This document shows, one piece after another, positions 1-7,572 of a stretch of 64,000 nt of DNA. Under the pieces are notes generated by a model. The model saw only the letters and a list, made by a program, of their open reading frames with translations, was not told the origin of the DNA and did not search any database. The translations under genes were made by a program, and so were the position numbers. Within the stretch, counting starts at the first letter, position 1. Each line of letters starts with the position of its first letter. Source of the stretch: Nocardioides marmoribigeumensis (GTDB lineage Bacteria > Actinomycetota > Actinomycetes > Propionibacteriales > Nocardioidaceae); assembly GCF_031458325.1 (NCBI RefSeq), contig NZ_JAVDYG010000001.1, positions 3,968,001-4,032,000 on the forward strand, in the 5' to 3' direction.

Positions 1-1
1 G

Positions 2-700
2 GCCGGCAAGCACCTGTTCGTCGAGCTCGCGGGAGAGCGGGTCGTCCACGTCCACCTCGGTCTCATCGGCGCCTTCGACGTCGTCGAGGGACCGGCCCCG
101 GCGCCGGTGGGTGCCGTGCGGCTGCGCCTGGAGCGCGGCGGCGCCCACCCGACGTACGCCGACCTGCGCGGAGCGATCGTGTGCGACCTGGTGACGCCGG
201 AGGAGGCCGCAGCCGTCCGGGCCAGGCTGGGCCCGGACCCCCTCCGGGCCGACGCCGACCCCGACCGGGCCTGGCAGCGCATCCGGCGCAGCGAGCGGAG
301 CATCGGTGACCTCCTCATGGACCAGGCGGTCGTGGCGGGGGTCGGCAACGTCTACCGCGCTGAGGTGCTCTTCCGGCAGCGCATCCACCCGCTGAGGCCC
401 GGGCGCCGGCTCACGCGCGCCCAGTTCCGTGCAGTCTGGGACGACCTGGTGCTCCTCATGGCCGAGGGGGTGCGGACCGGCCGGATCGACACGGTGAGGC
501 CCGAGCACACGCCGGAGGTGATGGGACGTGACCCCCGTCGCGACGACCACGGCGGGGAGGTCTACGTCTACCGCCGGCAGGGTCAGCCGTGCTGGGTCTG
601 CGGGTCACGGATCCGCACCGAGACGCTCAACGGGCGCAACTCCTTCTGGTGCCCACGGTGCCAGCGCCGTCCCCGGCAGGACGCGGGTCGCACCCGATAG
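2..700 (+). CDS. Fpg/Nei-family DNA glycosylase/AP lyase (5' end outside window)
   Basis: The reading frame is open from base 2 with no start, so the N-terminus, including the catalytic Pro of this family, lies outside the window. The visible 232 codons begin with GKHLFVEL and HLGL, typical of the N-terminal beta-sandwich of Nei-type glycosylases. The helix-two-turn-helix segment follows (GDLLMDQAVVAGVGNVYRAE), then a C-terminal zinc finger with CWVC and CPRC pairs. The family removes oxidised bases in base-excision repair and nicks the abasic site. The presence of all four zinc Cys suggests an intact enzyme, probably an actinobacterial Nei-type protein rather than MutM, but the missing N-terminus prevents a firm choice. 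The TAG stop overlaps the promoter box of the next gene. Confidence 0.88.
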   Translation, partial: AGKHLFVELAGERVVHVHLGLIGAFDVVEGPAPAPVGAVRLRLERGGAHPTYADLRGAIVCDLVTPEEAAAVRARLGPDPLRADADPDRAWQRIRRSERSIGDLLMDQAVVAGVGNVYRAEVLFRQRIHPLRPGRRLTRAQFRAVWDDLVLLMAEGVRTGRIDTVRPEHTPEVMGRDPRRDDHGGEVYVYRRQGQPCWVCGSRIRTETLNGRNSFWCPRCQRRPRQDAGRTR

Positions 701-703
701 GGT
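698..703 (+). promoter_or_regulatory. -10 box TAGGGT of a probable leaderless promoter
   Basis: TAGGGT is followed by 6 nt and then the GTG start of the phosphatase gene. This spacing places the transcription start at or next to the start codon. The box shares its TAG with the stop codon of the upstream glycosylase. Confidence 0.55.
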
Positions 704-709
704 CGAGCG

Positions 710-1852
710 GTGATCACAGGCCTGAGGGACGGCTCGGGCCGTTGGCTCCGGGGCGACGAGCGAGGTCTGCGGATCGGTCTCTACGCCGCGGTGGCCGTCG
801 TCGGCCTCGCGATGCTCGCTGCTCCGGACGACGTGGGCGCGATCGTGCTCATGGTGCCGCTGCTGGCCGGGGCCCTGCTGCTCCCCCCGCGGCGCATCCC
901 CCCCTTCGTCCTCACCGTCATCGCCGTCCTGGCGGTGCAGACCCTGATCTCGTTCGAGGAGTCGATCCCGACCCGCCGGGTCGTGGCCTTCGTGGCCGCG
1001 CTCGGCATGGCGGCGCTGGTGCTGGGGTTCAACCGTCGCCGCAGCAGCCTGGGGGTGGCCGGCTACGCCTCGGACGCGCTGCTGACCGAGCTGCGCGCAC
1101 GGCTGGGGCGCCAGGCGGTCATGCCCGCGCTGCCCGCGGGCTGGCGGGCCGAGAGCCACCTCCGTGCCGCCGGCGGCACGCAGTTCGCGGGTGACTTCGT
1201 GCTCACCCACCTCGAACCCGACGAGCGCCTGCGGCTGCTCGTGGTGGACGTGTCGGGCAAGGGGGTGGCGGCAGGTCCCAAGTCGCTGCTCCTCTCGGGT
1301 GCCTTCGGCAGCCTGCTGGCCTCGACCGAGCCGGCGGAGTTCCTCTCCGAGGCCAACCACTACGTCTGGCGCCAGGACTGGCCCGAGGGGTTCGCCACCG
1401 CCGTCCAGCTCACGCTCGACCTCACCACCGGCGACTTCGTCCTGCGGTCAGCCGGGCACCCGCCGACCGTGCAGCTGCACGCCGGGAGCGGTCGCTGGAC
1501 GGTGCACGAGGGCTACGAGGGCGCTGTCCTCGGCCTGCTCGAGGACGAGACGTACGACGCGGTGGTCGGCCGGATGATGCCGGGCGACGTGCTCCTGCTG
1601 TTCACCGACGGCATGGTCGAGGCGCCGGGCCGCGACATGTCGGTGGGCCTGGACCGGTTGCTCGGCGAGGTCGAGCGCACCGTGCACCGCCGTGACGACG
1701 GGTTCGCCCACGACCTGGTGGAGCGGCTGGGGGCGCAGGGTGACGACTGTGCCCTGGTGGTCGTGACCCGGTCGCCCCACGTGGCGGCGGGGCCTGGGGC
1801 GCTCGCCCTGGAGCACCGCATCGGCGGTGCCCCTGGAGGTCCCGGGTCCTAG
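710..1852 (+). CDS. Membrane-anchored PP2C-type (SpoIIE-like) serine phosphatase
   Basis: A 380-residue protein. Roughly residues 20-110 form about four hydrophobic segments with no recognisable sensor domain. From about residue 150 it has a PP2C/SpoIIE phosphatase domain: the stretch GTQFAGDF stands where the family has its metal-binding GGDxxD, followed by VVDVSGKGVAAG, LLLFTDGMVEA and the terminal GDDCALVVV. Such proteins dephosphorylate anti-sigma-factor antagonists in partner-switching pathways, but no anti-sigma kinase or STAS gene lies next to it here, so the substrate is unknown. The GTG start was chosen because a TAGGGT box lies 6 nt upstream and there is no Shine-Dalgarno sequence. 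The first metal motif reads AGD rather than GGD, a mild deviation. Confidence 0.85.
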   Translation: MITGLRDGSGRWLRGDERGLRIGLYAAVAVVGLAMLAAPDDVGAIVLMVPLLAGALLLPPRRIPPFVLTVIAVLAVQTLISFEESIPTRRVVAFVAALGMAALVLGFNRRRSSLGVAGYASDALLTELRARLGRQAVMPALPAGWRAESHLRAAGGTQFAGDFVLTHLEPDERLRLLVVDVSGKGVAAGPKSLLLSGAFGSLLASTEPAEFLSEANHYVWRQDWPEGFATAVQLTLDLTTGDFVLRSAGHPPTVQLHAGSGRWTVHEGYEGAVLGLLEDETYDAVVGRMMPGDVLLLFTDGMVEAPGRDMSVGLDRLLGEVERTVHRRDDGFAHDLVERLGAQGDDCALVVVTRSPHVAAGPGALALEHRIGGAPGGPGS

Positions 1853-1936
1853 GGCCCTGGCCGGCCGCCGACCGGCGGAGCGTCTTGACCTCGTCGGGCT
1901 ATGTCGGCCCCCGGGATGTCGTCCTACGTTCGAGAA

Positions 1937-1965
1937 GTGGGACTCGGCTCAACGCACGGTCCCAC
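1937..1965. repeat. Inverted repeat upstream of the lectin-like gene
   Basis: GTGGGAC (1937-1943) and GTCCCAC (1959-1965) are perfect 7-bp complements with a 15-nt loop, 20 bp before the lectin-like start codon. It could be an operator or a leader hairpin. The rest of 1853-1985 shows no convincing promoter pair. Confidence 0.35.
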
Positions 1966-1985
1966 CACTCCAAGGGGGATCCACC

Positions 1986-3746
1986 ATGACCATCTCACCG
2001 AGCCCGCGTCTCATCGGCCTGGGCGCCGGCACACTTCTCATCGTCGGGCTCCAGCTGGCCACGGCGACCAGCACGCAGGGCGTGCCGCTGCCCGAGCAGT
2101 GCGGCACCACGACGTACGCCGGGTTCGGCGACCCGTTGCCCGCGCCACTGTCGATCAACGGGAACGCCGCCGTGGTCTCCACCTCCGACGGGCCCGTCCT
2201 CCGGGTGACGCCCGCCGCGTACAACCAGGCCGGCTCGGCGTTCACCACCAGCAAGGTCAACCTGGTCAACGGCGGGTCGTTCAGCACCAAGTTCTCCTTC
2301 AGGTTCTCCAGCCAGCTGGGCGGGGGCGCCGACGGCGTCGTCTTCACCGTCCAGAACGTCTCCAGCAACGTCGGCGGGTTGGGCGGCGGGATCGGCTACC
2401 AGGGAGTCGCACAGAGCATCGGCGTCGAGCTCGACAACTGGAACAACGGGTCCATCGACGGCAACAGCGACAACCACGCAGGCATCGATCTCAACGGTGA
2501 CGTCAGCTCCGTGGTGAGGGCTCCGTTGGCGCCCATCAACCTCGACGACCCGTCGGTGGTCCACCGCGCCTGGGTCGACTACGACGGCGCGACCGACGCG
2601 CTCGAGGTGAGGGTCGCCGACTCCGACACCCGCCCGGTGTCCCCGCTCCTGAGCTACACCGTCGACCTGCCGGCCGTCCTGGGCGGGAGCGGCGCTCCGG
2701 CCGACGACGCGTTCATCGGGTTCACCTCGGGCACCGGCGCCGCGGCGGCCAACCACGACATCCTGTCGTGGGAGTTCAGCAACTGCTACCGCCCCGTCGG
2801 CGTGGACAGCCCGCCCTTCGTGGATGCAGGCGGCCCCTACACCGGCGAGGAGGGCGCAGCGGTGGACGTCGCAGGCGCCGCGTCGGACGACCGGACGATG
2901 CCCCTGCCCAGCACCTGGTCCGCCACGGGCCCCGGGACGTGCAGCTTCGGCGACCCCTCGACGGTGACGACCACCGTGACCTGCGACCAGCCGGGGACCT
3001 ACACGCTCACGCTGAGCGCGGACGACGGCGAGAACCCGCCCGTCTCCGACACGGCCACCCTGGAGCTCGCCGCCTCCAACCATGCGCCGGAGGTCGGGGC
3101 GCTCTCGGCCGACGCCACCGGCGCCTGCGCCGTGACCGCGTCCGCCCGGTTCACCGACCCGGACGCGGCCGACACTCACACCGCTGAGTTCTCGTGGGGC
3201 GACACGACCAGCTCGCCGGGCACGGTCGTCGAGTCCGCAGTGACCGGCACCGCCACCGGCACCGCCACCGGCACCCACACCTACGGCTCGGCCGGTTCGT
3301 ACACGATCGGGGTCACCGTCACCGACCAGGACGGATCCTCCGACGCAGAGACTCTGACCTATGCGACCGCCAACGGGGCGGGGGACTTCCTCCCGCCGAT
3401 CAACCAGGGCGGCACGACGCGGAGCGTGTTCAAGAAGGGGAGCACGATCCCGGTCAAGATCGTCGTCAACGACTGCGATGGGAAGCTCGTGACCACCCTG
3501 TCGCCGGTGGTCCAGCTCGACCGGATCGACACCGTCCCTGTCGGCGCGGTCAACGAGACGATGATCGTCGAGTCGGCCACCAACGGGAAGACGATGCGGT
3601 GGGTCGGCGACATGTACCACTACACGCTGTCGACCAAGAACAGCCAGTTCGCCGGCGGCGCCGCCCTGACGGCGGGGACCTACCGCATCACGGTGACCGA
3701 CCCGTCCCTGGCGCACTCCCGGTCGGTGGTCTTCGACCTCAGGTGA
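1986..3746 (+). CDS. Secreted L-type-lectin / PKD / PxKF-domain protein
   Basis: A 586-residue exported protein. The ATG at 1986 is chosen for the AAGGGGGA ribosome site just upstream and because it gives a signal peptide directly (LGAGTLLIVGLQLATATSTQG). Residues about 30-265 resemble a legume-type (L-type) lectin sandwich: FSTKFSFRFS, GGADGVVFTVQN, IGVELDNWNNGS, NSDNHAGID and the closing DDAFIGFTSGTGAAAANHDILSWEF, with Asp/Asn residues of the kind that hold Ca2+ and Mn2+. Two PKD/Ig-like domains follow (about 280-370 and 375-465). The last about 115 residues (FLPPINQGG...VFKKGSTIPVKI) are a PxKF-type module common at the end of actinobacterial secreted proteins. Likely role: binding a glycan outside the cell; the target is unknown. 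It is a single gene ending before a hairpin. Confidence 0.8.
   Translation: MTISPSPRLIGLGAGTLLIVGLQLATATSTQGVPLPEQCGTTTYAGFGDPLPAPLSINGNAAVVSTSDGPVLRVTPAAYNQAGSAFTTSKVNLVNGGSFSTKFSFRFSSQLGGGADGVVFTVQNVSSNVGGLGGGIGYQGVAQSIGVELDNWNNGSIDGNSDNHAGIDLNGDVSSVVRAPLAPINLDDPSVVHRAWVDYDGATDALEVRVADSDTRPVSPLLSYTVDLPAVLGGSGAPADDAFIGFTSGTGAAAANHDILSWEFSNCYRPVGVDSPPFVDAGGPYTGEEGAAVDVAGAASDDRTMPLPSTWSATGPGTCSFGDPSTVTTTVTCDQPGTYTLTLSADDGENPPVSDTATLELAASNHAPEVGALSADATGACAVTASARFTDPDAADTHTAEFSWGDTTSSPGTVVESAVTGTATGTATGTHTYGSAGSYTIGVTVTDQDGSSDAETLTYATANGAGDFLPPINQGGTTRSVFKKGSTIPVKIVVNDCDGKLVTTLSPVVQLDRIDTVPVGAVNETMIVESATNGKTMRWVGDMYHYTLSTKNSQFAGGAALTAGTYRITVTDPSLAHSRSVVFDLR
3243..3275 (+). repeat. 12-bp tandem repeat inside the PKD region
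   Basis: ACCGGCACCGCC occurs twice in tandem followed by a partial third copy. It encodes repeated Thr-Gly-Thr-Ala in a loop of the second PKD-like domain. Slippage could change the loop length in frame by four residues at a time. Confidence 0.7.
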
Positions 3747-3760
3747 CCCAGGAGCCGCAG

Positions 3761-3793
3761 GATCCTGCCCTCGCGATCGCCGGGGGCAGGATC
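3761..3793. terminator. Probable bidirectional terminator hairpin
   Basis: GATCCTGCCC (3761-3770) pairs perfectly with GGGCAGGATC (3784-3793) across a 13-nt loop. It lies between the convergent lectin-like gene and tRNA-Gly. There is no U tract, as is common for terminators in high-GC actinobacteria. Confidence 0.55.
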
Positions 3794-3826
3794 GTGCCGC
3801 TGCCCCGTGCGTCACGCGCCGAGCGG

Positions 3827-3900
3827 TGGAGCGGATGACGGGAATCGAACCCGCGTAGCCAGTTTGGAAGACTGGGGCTCTACCATTGAGCTACATCCGC
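3827..3900 (-). tRNA. tRNA-Gly (anticodon TCC)
   Basis: Read on the minus strand it begins GCGGATG and closes with CATCCGC, a perfect 7-bp acceptor stem, followed by discriminator T and an encoded CCA. The anticodon stem CCAGT/ACTGG encloses the loop CTTCCAA, so the anticodon is TCC (reads GGA/GGG). The T arm carries GGTTCGATTCC. U73 is the usual discriminator of bacterial tRNA-Gly. Confidence 0.95.
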
Positions 3901-3967
3901 GCGGCGTCCGAGGACGCGCGTCGTCATCCTTCCACACGGCTTCCGAGGGCTGTCGTGGACCGTCGTT

Positions 3968-3996
3968 TCGACAGTGCGCGGGGCGCTGACTAGACT
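3968..3996 (+). promoter_or_regulatory. Sigma-70-type promoter of tRNA-Pro
   Basis: TCGACA (3968-3973) and TAGACT (3991-3996) are separated by exactly 17 nt, 39 bp before the tRNA-Pro 5' end. This is one mismatch from TTGACA and a good actinobacterial -10 box. The region 3901-4035 between the two divergent tRNAs holds no gene. Confidence 0.65.
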
Positions 3997-4035
3997 CCGG
4001 TGGGTTCACCACCGTGTCCACGACGGTCCCGGTGA

Positions 4036-4108
4036 CGGGGCGTAGCGTAGTGGCTAGCGCGCCTGCTTTGGGAGCAGGAGACCGCAGGTTCGAGTCCTGT
4101 CGCCCCGA
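4036..4108 (+). tRNA. tRNA-Pro (anticodon TGG)
   Basis: The acceptor stem CGGGGCG pairs with CGCCCCG; the discriminator is A and CCA is not encoded. The anticodon stem CCTGC/GCAGG encloses TTTGGGA, giving anticodon TGG (reads CCA/CCG). The T arm is AGGTTCGAGTCCT. A small hairpin (ACAGCC/GGCTGT, 4119-4134) follows and may end the transcript or process it away from tig. Confidence 0.95.
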
Positions 4109-4204
4109 CTTCCCACGCACAGCCACCGGGCTGTGGGCACGGGGGTCCCGCAGGCAGCCTCCTGGCGCGGGCCCCACCTGACACACCGATCGAGGAGTAC
4201 ATCT

Positions 4205-5596
4205 GTGAAGAGCGCCGTCGAGACCCTGAGCCCCACCCGGGCCAAGCTCACCGTCGAGGTGCCCTTTTCCGAGCTGAAGCCCAGCCTGGACGCGGCGTAC
4301 CGCAAGATCGCCCAGCAGATCAACGTCCCGGGCTTCCGCAAGGGCAAGGTCCCCGCCGCGATCATCGACCGCCAGGTCGGCCGCGGGGCGGTGCTCGACG
4401 AGGCGATCAACGACGCCCTGCCGCAGCTCTACGTCCAGGCGCTGCAGGACAACGACCTGGAGCCACTGGCCCAGCCCGAGGTCGACATCACCCGCCTCGA
4501 GGACAACGACAGCCTGGAGTTCACCGCCGAGGTCGACGTCCGTCCCACCCTCGAGCTGCCCGACCTGACCGGCCTCGAGGTCTCCGTCCCCGACGCGGTC
4601 GTCACCGACGAGGACGTCGAGACCCAGGTCCAGGCCCTGCGCGAGCGCTTCGGCACGCTGGTCGACGTGGACCGCGCCGCGGGCGAGGGCGACTACGTCG
4701 TGCTCGACCTGGTCGCGACCCGGGACGGCGAGCCGGTCGAGGGCGGCGAGGCCAGCGGCATCAGCTACCAGATCGGCAGCGGCGGCATGATCGACGGCCT
4801 CGACGAGGCCGTGACCGGCAAGTCCGCCGGGGACGAGACGACCTTCGTCTCCACCCTGGCCGGGGGCGACCTCGCCGGGCAGGACGTCGACATCGCGGTG
4901 ACCGTGAGCGGGGTCAAGGAGCAGCAGCTGCCCGAGCTCGACGACGAGTTCGCGCAGATGGCCTCGGAGTTCGACACCGTCGCCGAGCTGACCGACGACG
5001 TCCGCGTGCGCCTGGCCAACGGCAAGCGCCTGGAGCAGGCTGCCCAGGCCCGCGACGCGCTGGTGGAGAAGGTCCTCGACCTGGTCGAGGTGCCGATCCC
5101 CGAGACCCTGGTGACCTCCGAGATCCAGGCCCGCCGTCAGAACGTCGAGCAGCAGCTGGCGATGCAGGGACTCGACCTGCAGGGCTACCTCGACGCCGAG
5201 GAGCAGACCATCGACGAGTTCGAGGGCGACCTGGAGAAGTCCGCCCGCGACTCGGTCGCCGCGCAGTTCATCCTCGACCAGCTGGCCAAGAGCCAGGAGA
5301 TCCAGGTCGAGCAGCAGGAGCTCACCGAGCACATGCTGCGCCGCGCCCAGCAGTCGGGCCAGAACCCCAACGAGTTCGTCAAGCACATGGTCGAGCACAA
5401 CCACGTGCCCGAGATGGTCGCCGAGATCGTCCGGGGCAAGGCGCTGGCGACGCTGGTGGAGTCCGCGACCGTCAAGGACGCCTCGGGCAACGTCGTCGAC
5501 CTGAAGAACCTGCGTGGCGACGGCACGGTCGGCGAGCCGGAGGACGCGGCGGCCGAGGCCGGCGACAGCGCCGAGGTCACCGACTCCGAGTCCTGA
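4205..5596 (+). CDS. tig: Trigger factor, ribosome-bound chaperone and prolyl isomerase
   Basis: A 463-residue protein of normal family length. Trigger factor binds ribosomal protein L23 at the exit tunnel and shields nascent chains. The N-terminal ribosome-binding domain has the signature PGFRKGKVP near residue 40. The FKBP-type isomerase domain follows at about 150-240 (VVLDLVATRDG...GSGGMIDGLDEAVTGKSAGDE). A helical C-terminal domain ends in an acidic tail rich in Glu, Asp and Ala. The GTG at 4205 was chosen because CGAGGAG lies just upstream and the protein then begins VKSAVETLSPTRAKLTVEVP, the usual start. It stands immediately upstream of the Clp protease genes, as in other actinobacteria, with two extra genes inserted between. 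Confidence 0.95.
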   Translation: MKSAVETLSPTRAKLTVEVPFSELKPSLDAAYRKIAQQINVPGFRKGKVPAAIIDRQVGRGAVLDEAINDALPQLYVQALQDNDLEPLAQPEVDITRLEDNDSLEFTAEVDVRPTLELPDLTGLEVSVPDAVVTDEDVETQVQALRERFGTLVDVDRAAGEGDYVVLDLVATRDGEPVEGGEASGISYQIGSGGMIDGLDEAVTGKSAGDETTFVSTLAGGDLAGQDVDIAVTVSGVKEQQLPELDDEFAQMASEFDTVAELTDDVRVRLANGKRLEQAAQARDALVEKVLDLVEVPIPETLVTSEIQARRQNVEQQLAMQGLDLQGYLDAEEQTIDEFEGDLEKSARDSVAAQFILDQLAKSQEIQVEQQELTEHMLRRAQQSGQNPNEFVKHMVEHNHVPEMVAEIVRGKALATLVESATVKDASGNVVDLKNLRGDGTVGEPEDAAAEAGDSAEVTDSES

Positions 5597-5607
5597 CCGG
5601 CGTGTCG

Positions 5608-5639
5608 CATTGTCAGTGCACATCTGTTCACTGACAATG
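5608..5639. promoter_or_regulatory. Promoter embedded in a perfect palindrome (candidate operator)
   Basis: CATTGTCAGTG (5608-5618) and CACTGACAATG (5629-5639) are perfect 11-bp inverted repeats around a 10-nt centre, unusually AT-rich for this genome. They contain a promoter pair: TTGTCA (5610-5615), 17 nt, GACAAT (5633-5638), then 6 nt to the GTG of the hydrolase gene. A dimeric repressor bound here would cover both promoter boxes. It could also act as a terminator for tig, but there is no U tract. Confidence 0.6.
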
Positions 5640-5644
5640 GTGCG

Positions 5645-6952
5645 GTGAGCTCGCACGACACCGCGCCCCTGGCCCACGGCGCTCGGCTCGTCCGACCGGA
5701 CGGCGCCGAGCAGACCCTGCCGCTCCCGCCCCTCCACGGGGCGGGTGCGCGCGGCGCCTCGCGCGTCGTGCCCGAGCAGCCGGTGCCGGGCGTGGTCGAC
5801 GCGCTCGCGCTCGGGGCGGCGTACGCCGAGGAGCTGCTGGTCGGCACCGCGCGCGACACCCACCGGGCCTTGGCCGACCGGGTCTTCGGCACCGCCGACC
5901 GCCTGGGAGCCGGCACCGTCGTGGCGGCCCCGAGGCTGCTGCACGACGGCATCGCGGCCACGGTCTACGGCTCGATCGCCCTGGCGCTGAGGGCTGCGGG
6001 GGAGGGCTTCTCCCGCCTCTCGCGGGCCGGGGTCTCCGGGCCCGCGCTCGACGACAGCGCCCCCGGGCGTGCGGTGCAGTCCGCGGTCAACGGGCTGATC
6101 GGGGAGAAGCTGAGCGAGGAGCACCCCCACCTGGCGCTGCCGCTCGTGGTCCGGGCCTCCGGCCGCACGGTGCCGGTCGAGCGGGAGGCCCTGCGTGCGG
6201 CGTTCCCGCACGCGAGCAACCGCGTGCTGGTCTTCGTGCACGGACTGGGGGAGCATGAGGGCATCTGGGACCTGAGGCGCGAGGAGGTCGGGGGCTCCTA
6301 CGGCTCGCGGCTGGAGATGGCGGCCGGGTGGACCCCGGTCTACCTGCGGGTCAACACCGGCATGCCGGTGGCGCACAACGGCGTCTCGCTGACCGCGCTG
6401 CTCCAGGACCTGGTCGACCAGTGGCCGGTCGACGTCACGCGCGTCGCCCTCGTCGGCCACTCGATGGGCGGCCTGATCATCCGCGCGGCGTGCTCGGTGA
6501 CCACCGAGCACCGGCGCCCGTGGGTGGAGCGGCTCAGCGACGTGGTCACGCTCGGCACCCCCCACCTGGGCGCCGACCTGGCCAAGGGCGTGAAGCACGG
6601 AGCCCGCTTCCTCGGCGTCACCAAGGAGTCCGCGGCCTTCGGACGCATCCTCGACCACCGGTCGGCCGGCATCCGCGACCTCGAGCACGGCCTGCCCGAG
6701 CTGCCGCCGCTGCCGCACGTGCGCTACCGCCTGGTCTCCGCCGCGATCGGCTCGCCGCGCAGCCCGCTCGGACGCCTGTTCGGCGACCTGCTCGTCCGCC
6801 GGGGGTCGGCGACCGGCCAGAGCCCGCCCTTCAGCAGGCGCATGCTGCGGCTCTTCCCCGACGCCGACCTGCTGCACGTCGCCGAGACCAACCACTGGGG
6901 GCTGCTCAACCACCCCGAGGTCTACCGCGCGATGACACACTGGCTCGCGTGA
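5645..6952 (+). CDS. Alpha/beta-hydrolase, esterase/lipase-like
   Basis: A 435-residue protein. The first about 190 residues (AVVQ-type Ala/Gly-rich helices, no known domain) precede an alpha/beta-hydrolase domain that starts at RVLVFVHGLGEHEGIW. The nucleophile elbow is ALVGHSMGGLI (Ser near residue 275), and a C-terminal HVAETNHWGLL supplies the likely catalytic His. The arrangement resembles PGAP1/EstA-type lipases that act on lipid or wax-ester substrates, but the substrate cannot be read from sequence. The GTG start sits 6 nt after a -10-like box within the palindrome, so the mRNA is probably leaderless. It overlaps the SRPBCC gene by 4 bp, so the two are made together. Confidence 0.75.
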   Translation: MSSHDTAPLAHGARLVRPDGAEQTLPLPPLHGAGARGASRVVPEQPVPGVVDALALGAAYAEELLVGTARDTHRALADRVFGTADRLGAGTVVAAPRLLHDGIAATVYGSIALALRAAGEGFSRLSRAGVSGPALDDSAPGRAVQSAVNGLIGEKLSEEHPHLALPLVVRASGRTVPVEREALRAAFPHASNRVLVFVHGLGEHEGIWDLRREEVGGSYGSRLEMAAGWTPVYLRVNTGMPVAHNGVSLTALLQDLVDQWPVDVTRVALVGHSMGGLIIRAACSVTTEHRRPWVERLSDVVTLGTPHLGADLAKGVKHGARFLGVTKESAAFGRILDHRSAGIRDLEHGLPELPPLPHVRYRLVSAAIGSPRSPLGRLFGDLLVRRGSATGQSPPFSRRMLRLFPDADLLHVAETNHWGLLNHPEVYRAMTHWLA

Positions 6953-7476
6953 GCGACCCCCGCACCGGCACCGTGTCCGACCCGCGCCGCGAGCTGCGCG
7001 TCGAGCTCGAGGTCGCGGCTCCGCGCGGGCGGGTCTGGGAGGTCCTCACCGACTTCTCCCGCATGCCCGCCTGGAGCCCCGAGCTGGTGCGCATGGTCCC
7101 GCTGCGGCGCGGCGGGCTCCGGCTCGGTCAGCAGTACGTCGGGATCAACCGCCGCGGCCCGGTGGTCTGGCCCACCCGCAGCGTGGTCTGCGCGCTCGCG
7201 CCGGGCTCGCTGGTCGCCTGGGACACGGTGAGCAGCGGCGCGCGGTGGATCTGGGAGCTCAGCGACGTGAGCGACGGCAGCGGTGCCGCCGGTGGTGCCG
7301 GTGGCTCGCGGACCCGGGTCGTCCACCGCCGCCAGGTCCCGCGCGACCTGACGCTCGGGTCGCGGGTCGTCGCGCCCCTGCTCCTCGGCGGCACGCCCGA
7401 GCACGCCGACGAGCTCGAGGTCGGGATGGGCACGACGCTGGAGCGTCTGAGGGCCGAGGTCGAGGGCTCCGCCTGA
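6949..7476 (+). CDS. SRPBCC-family (START-like) ligand-binding protein
   Basis: A 175-residue protein with the SRPBCC/polyketide-cyclase-like pattern: VELEVAAPRGRVWEVLTDFSRMPAWSPELVRM, then LRLGQQYVGINRRG, VVWPTRSVV and a C-terminal helix DELEVGMGTTLERLRAEVEG. These proteins form a helix-grip fold with a hydrophobic cavity. The GTG start overlaps the hydrolase stop (GTGA), which indicates translational coupling and a shared job, perhaps lipid handling. The stretch DGSGAAGGAGGS looks like a flexible loop insertion between strands. The actual ligand is unknown. Confidence 0.75.
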   Translation: MSDPRTGTVSDPRRELRVELEVAAPRGRVWEVLTDFSRMPAWSPELVRMVPLRRGGLRLGQQYVGINRRGPVVWPTRSVVCALAPGSLVAWDTVSSGARWIWELSDVSDGSGAAGGAGGSRTRVVHRRQVPRDLTLGSRVVAPLLLGGTPEHADELEVGMGTTLERLRAEVEGSA

Positions 7477-7504
7477 GGTCGGGGCCGCGTCGCGGGGCCC
7501 TCTC

Positions 7505-7521
7505 GTCCGCTGTCCGCGAAC
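7505..7521. promoter_or_regulatory. Candidate ClgR-binding site upstream of clpP1
   Basis: GTCCGC, 5 nt, GCGAAC resembles the ClgR operator described in Streptomyces as GTTCGC-N5-GCG, with one mismatch in the left half and a full right half. ClgR activates clpP operons in several actinobacteria. The centre is about 60 bp before the clpP1 start. The site was found by eye and its binding is unproven. Confidence 0.5.
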
Positions 7522-7559
7522 ACGGGGGGATTGGCCGTGGAACTGTCCGGCCCGGCGGC

Positions 7560-7565
7560 TAGGGT
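7560..7565 (+). promoter_or_regulatory. -10 box TAGGGT of clpP1
   Basis: TAGGGT followed by 7 nt and the GTG start of clpP1. No Shine-Dalgarno is visible, so a leaderless mRNA is likely. Confidence 0.5.
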
Positions 7566-7572
7566 CGGTCCC

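Noticed and set aside
4119-4134. Hairpin after tRNA-Pro as a firm terminator
   Set aside because: Only six base pairs and no U tract; read-through into tig is equally possible.
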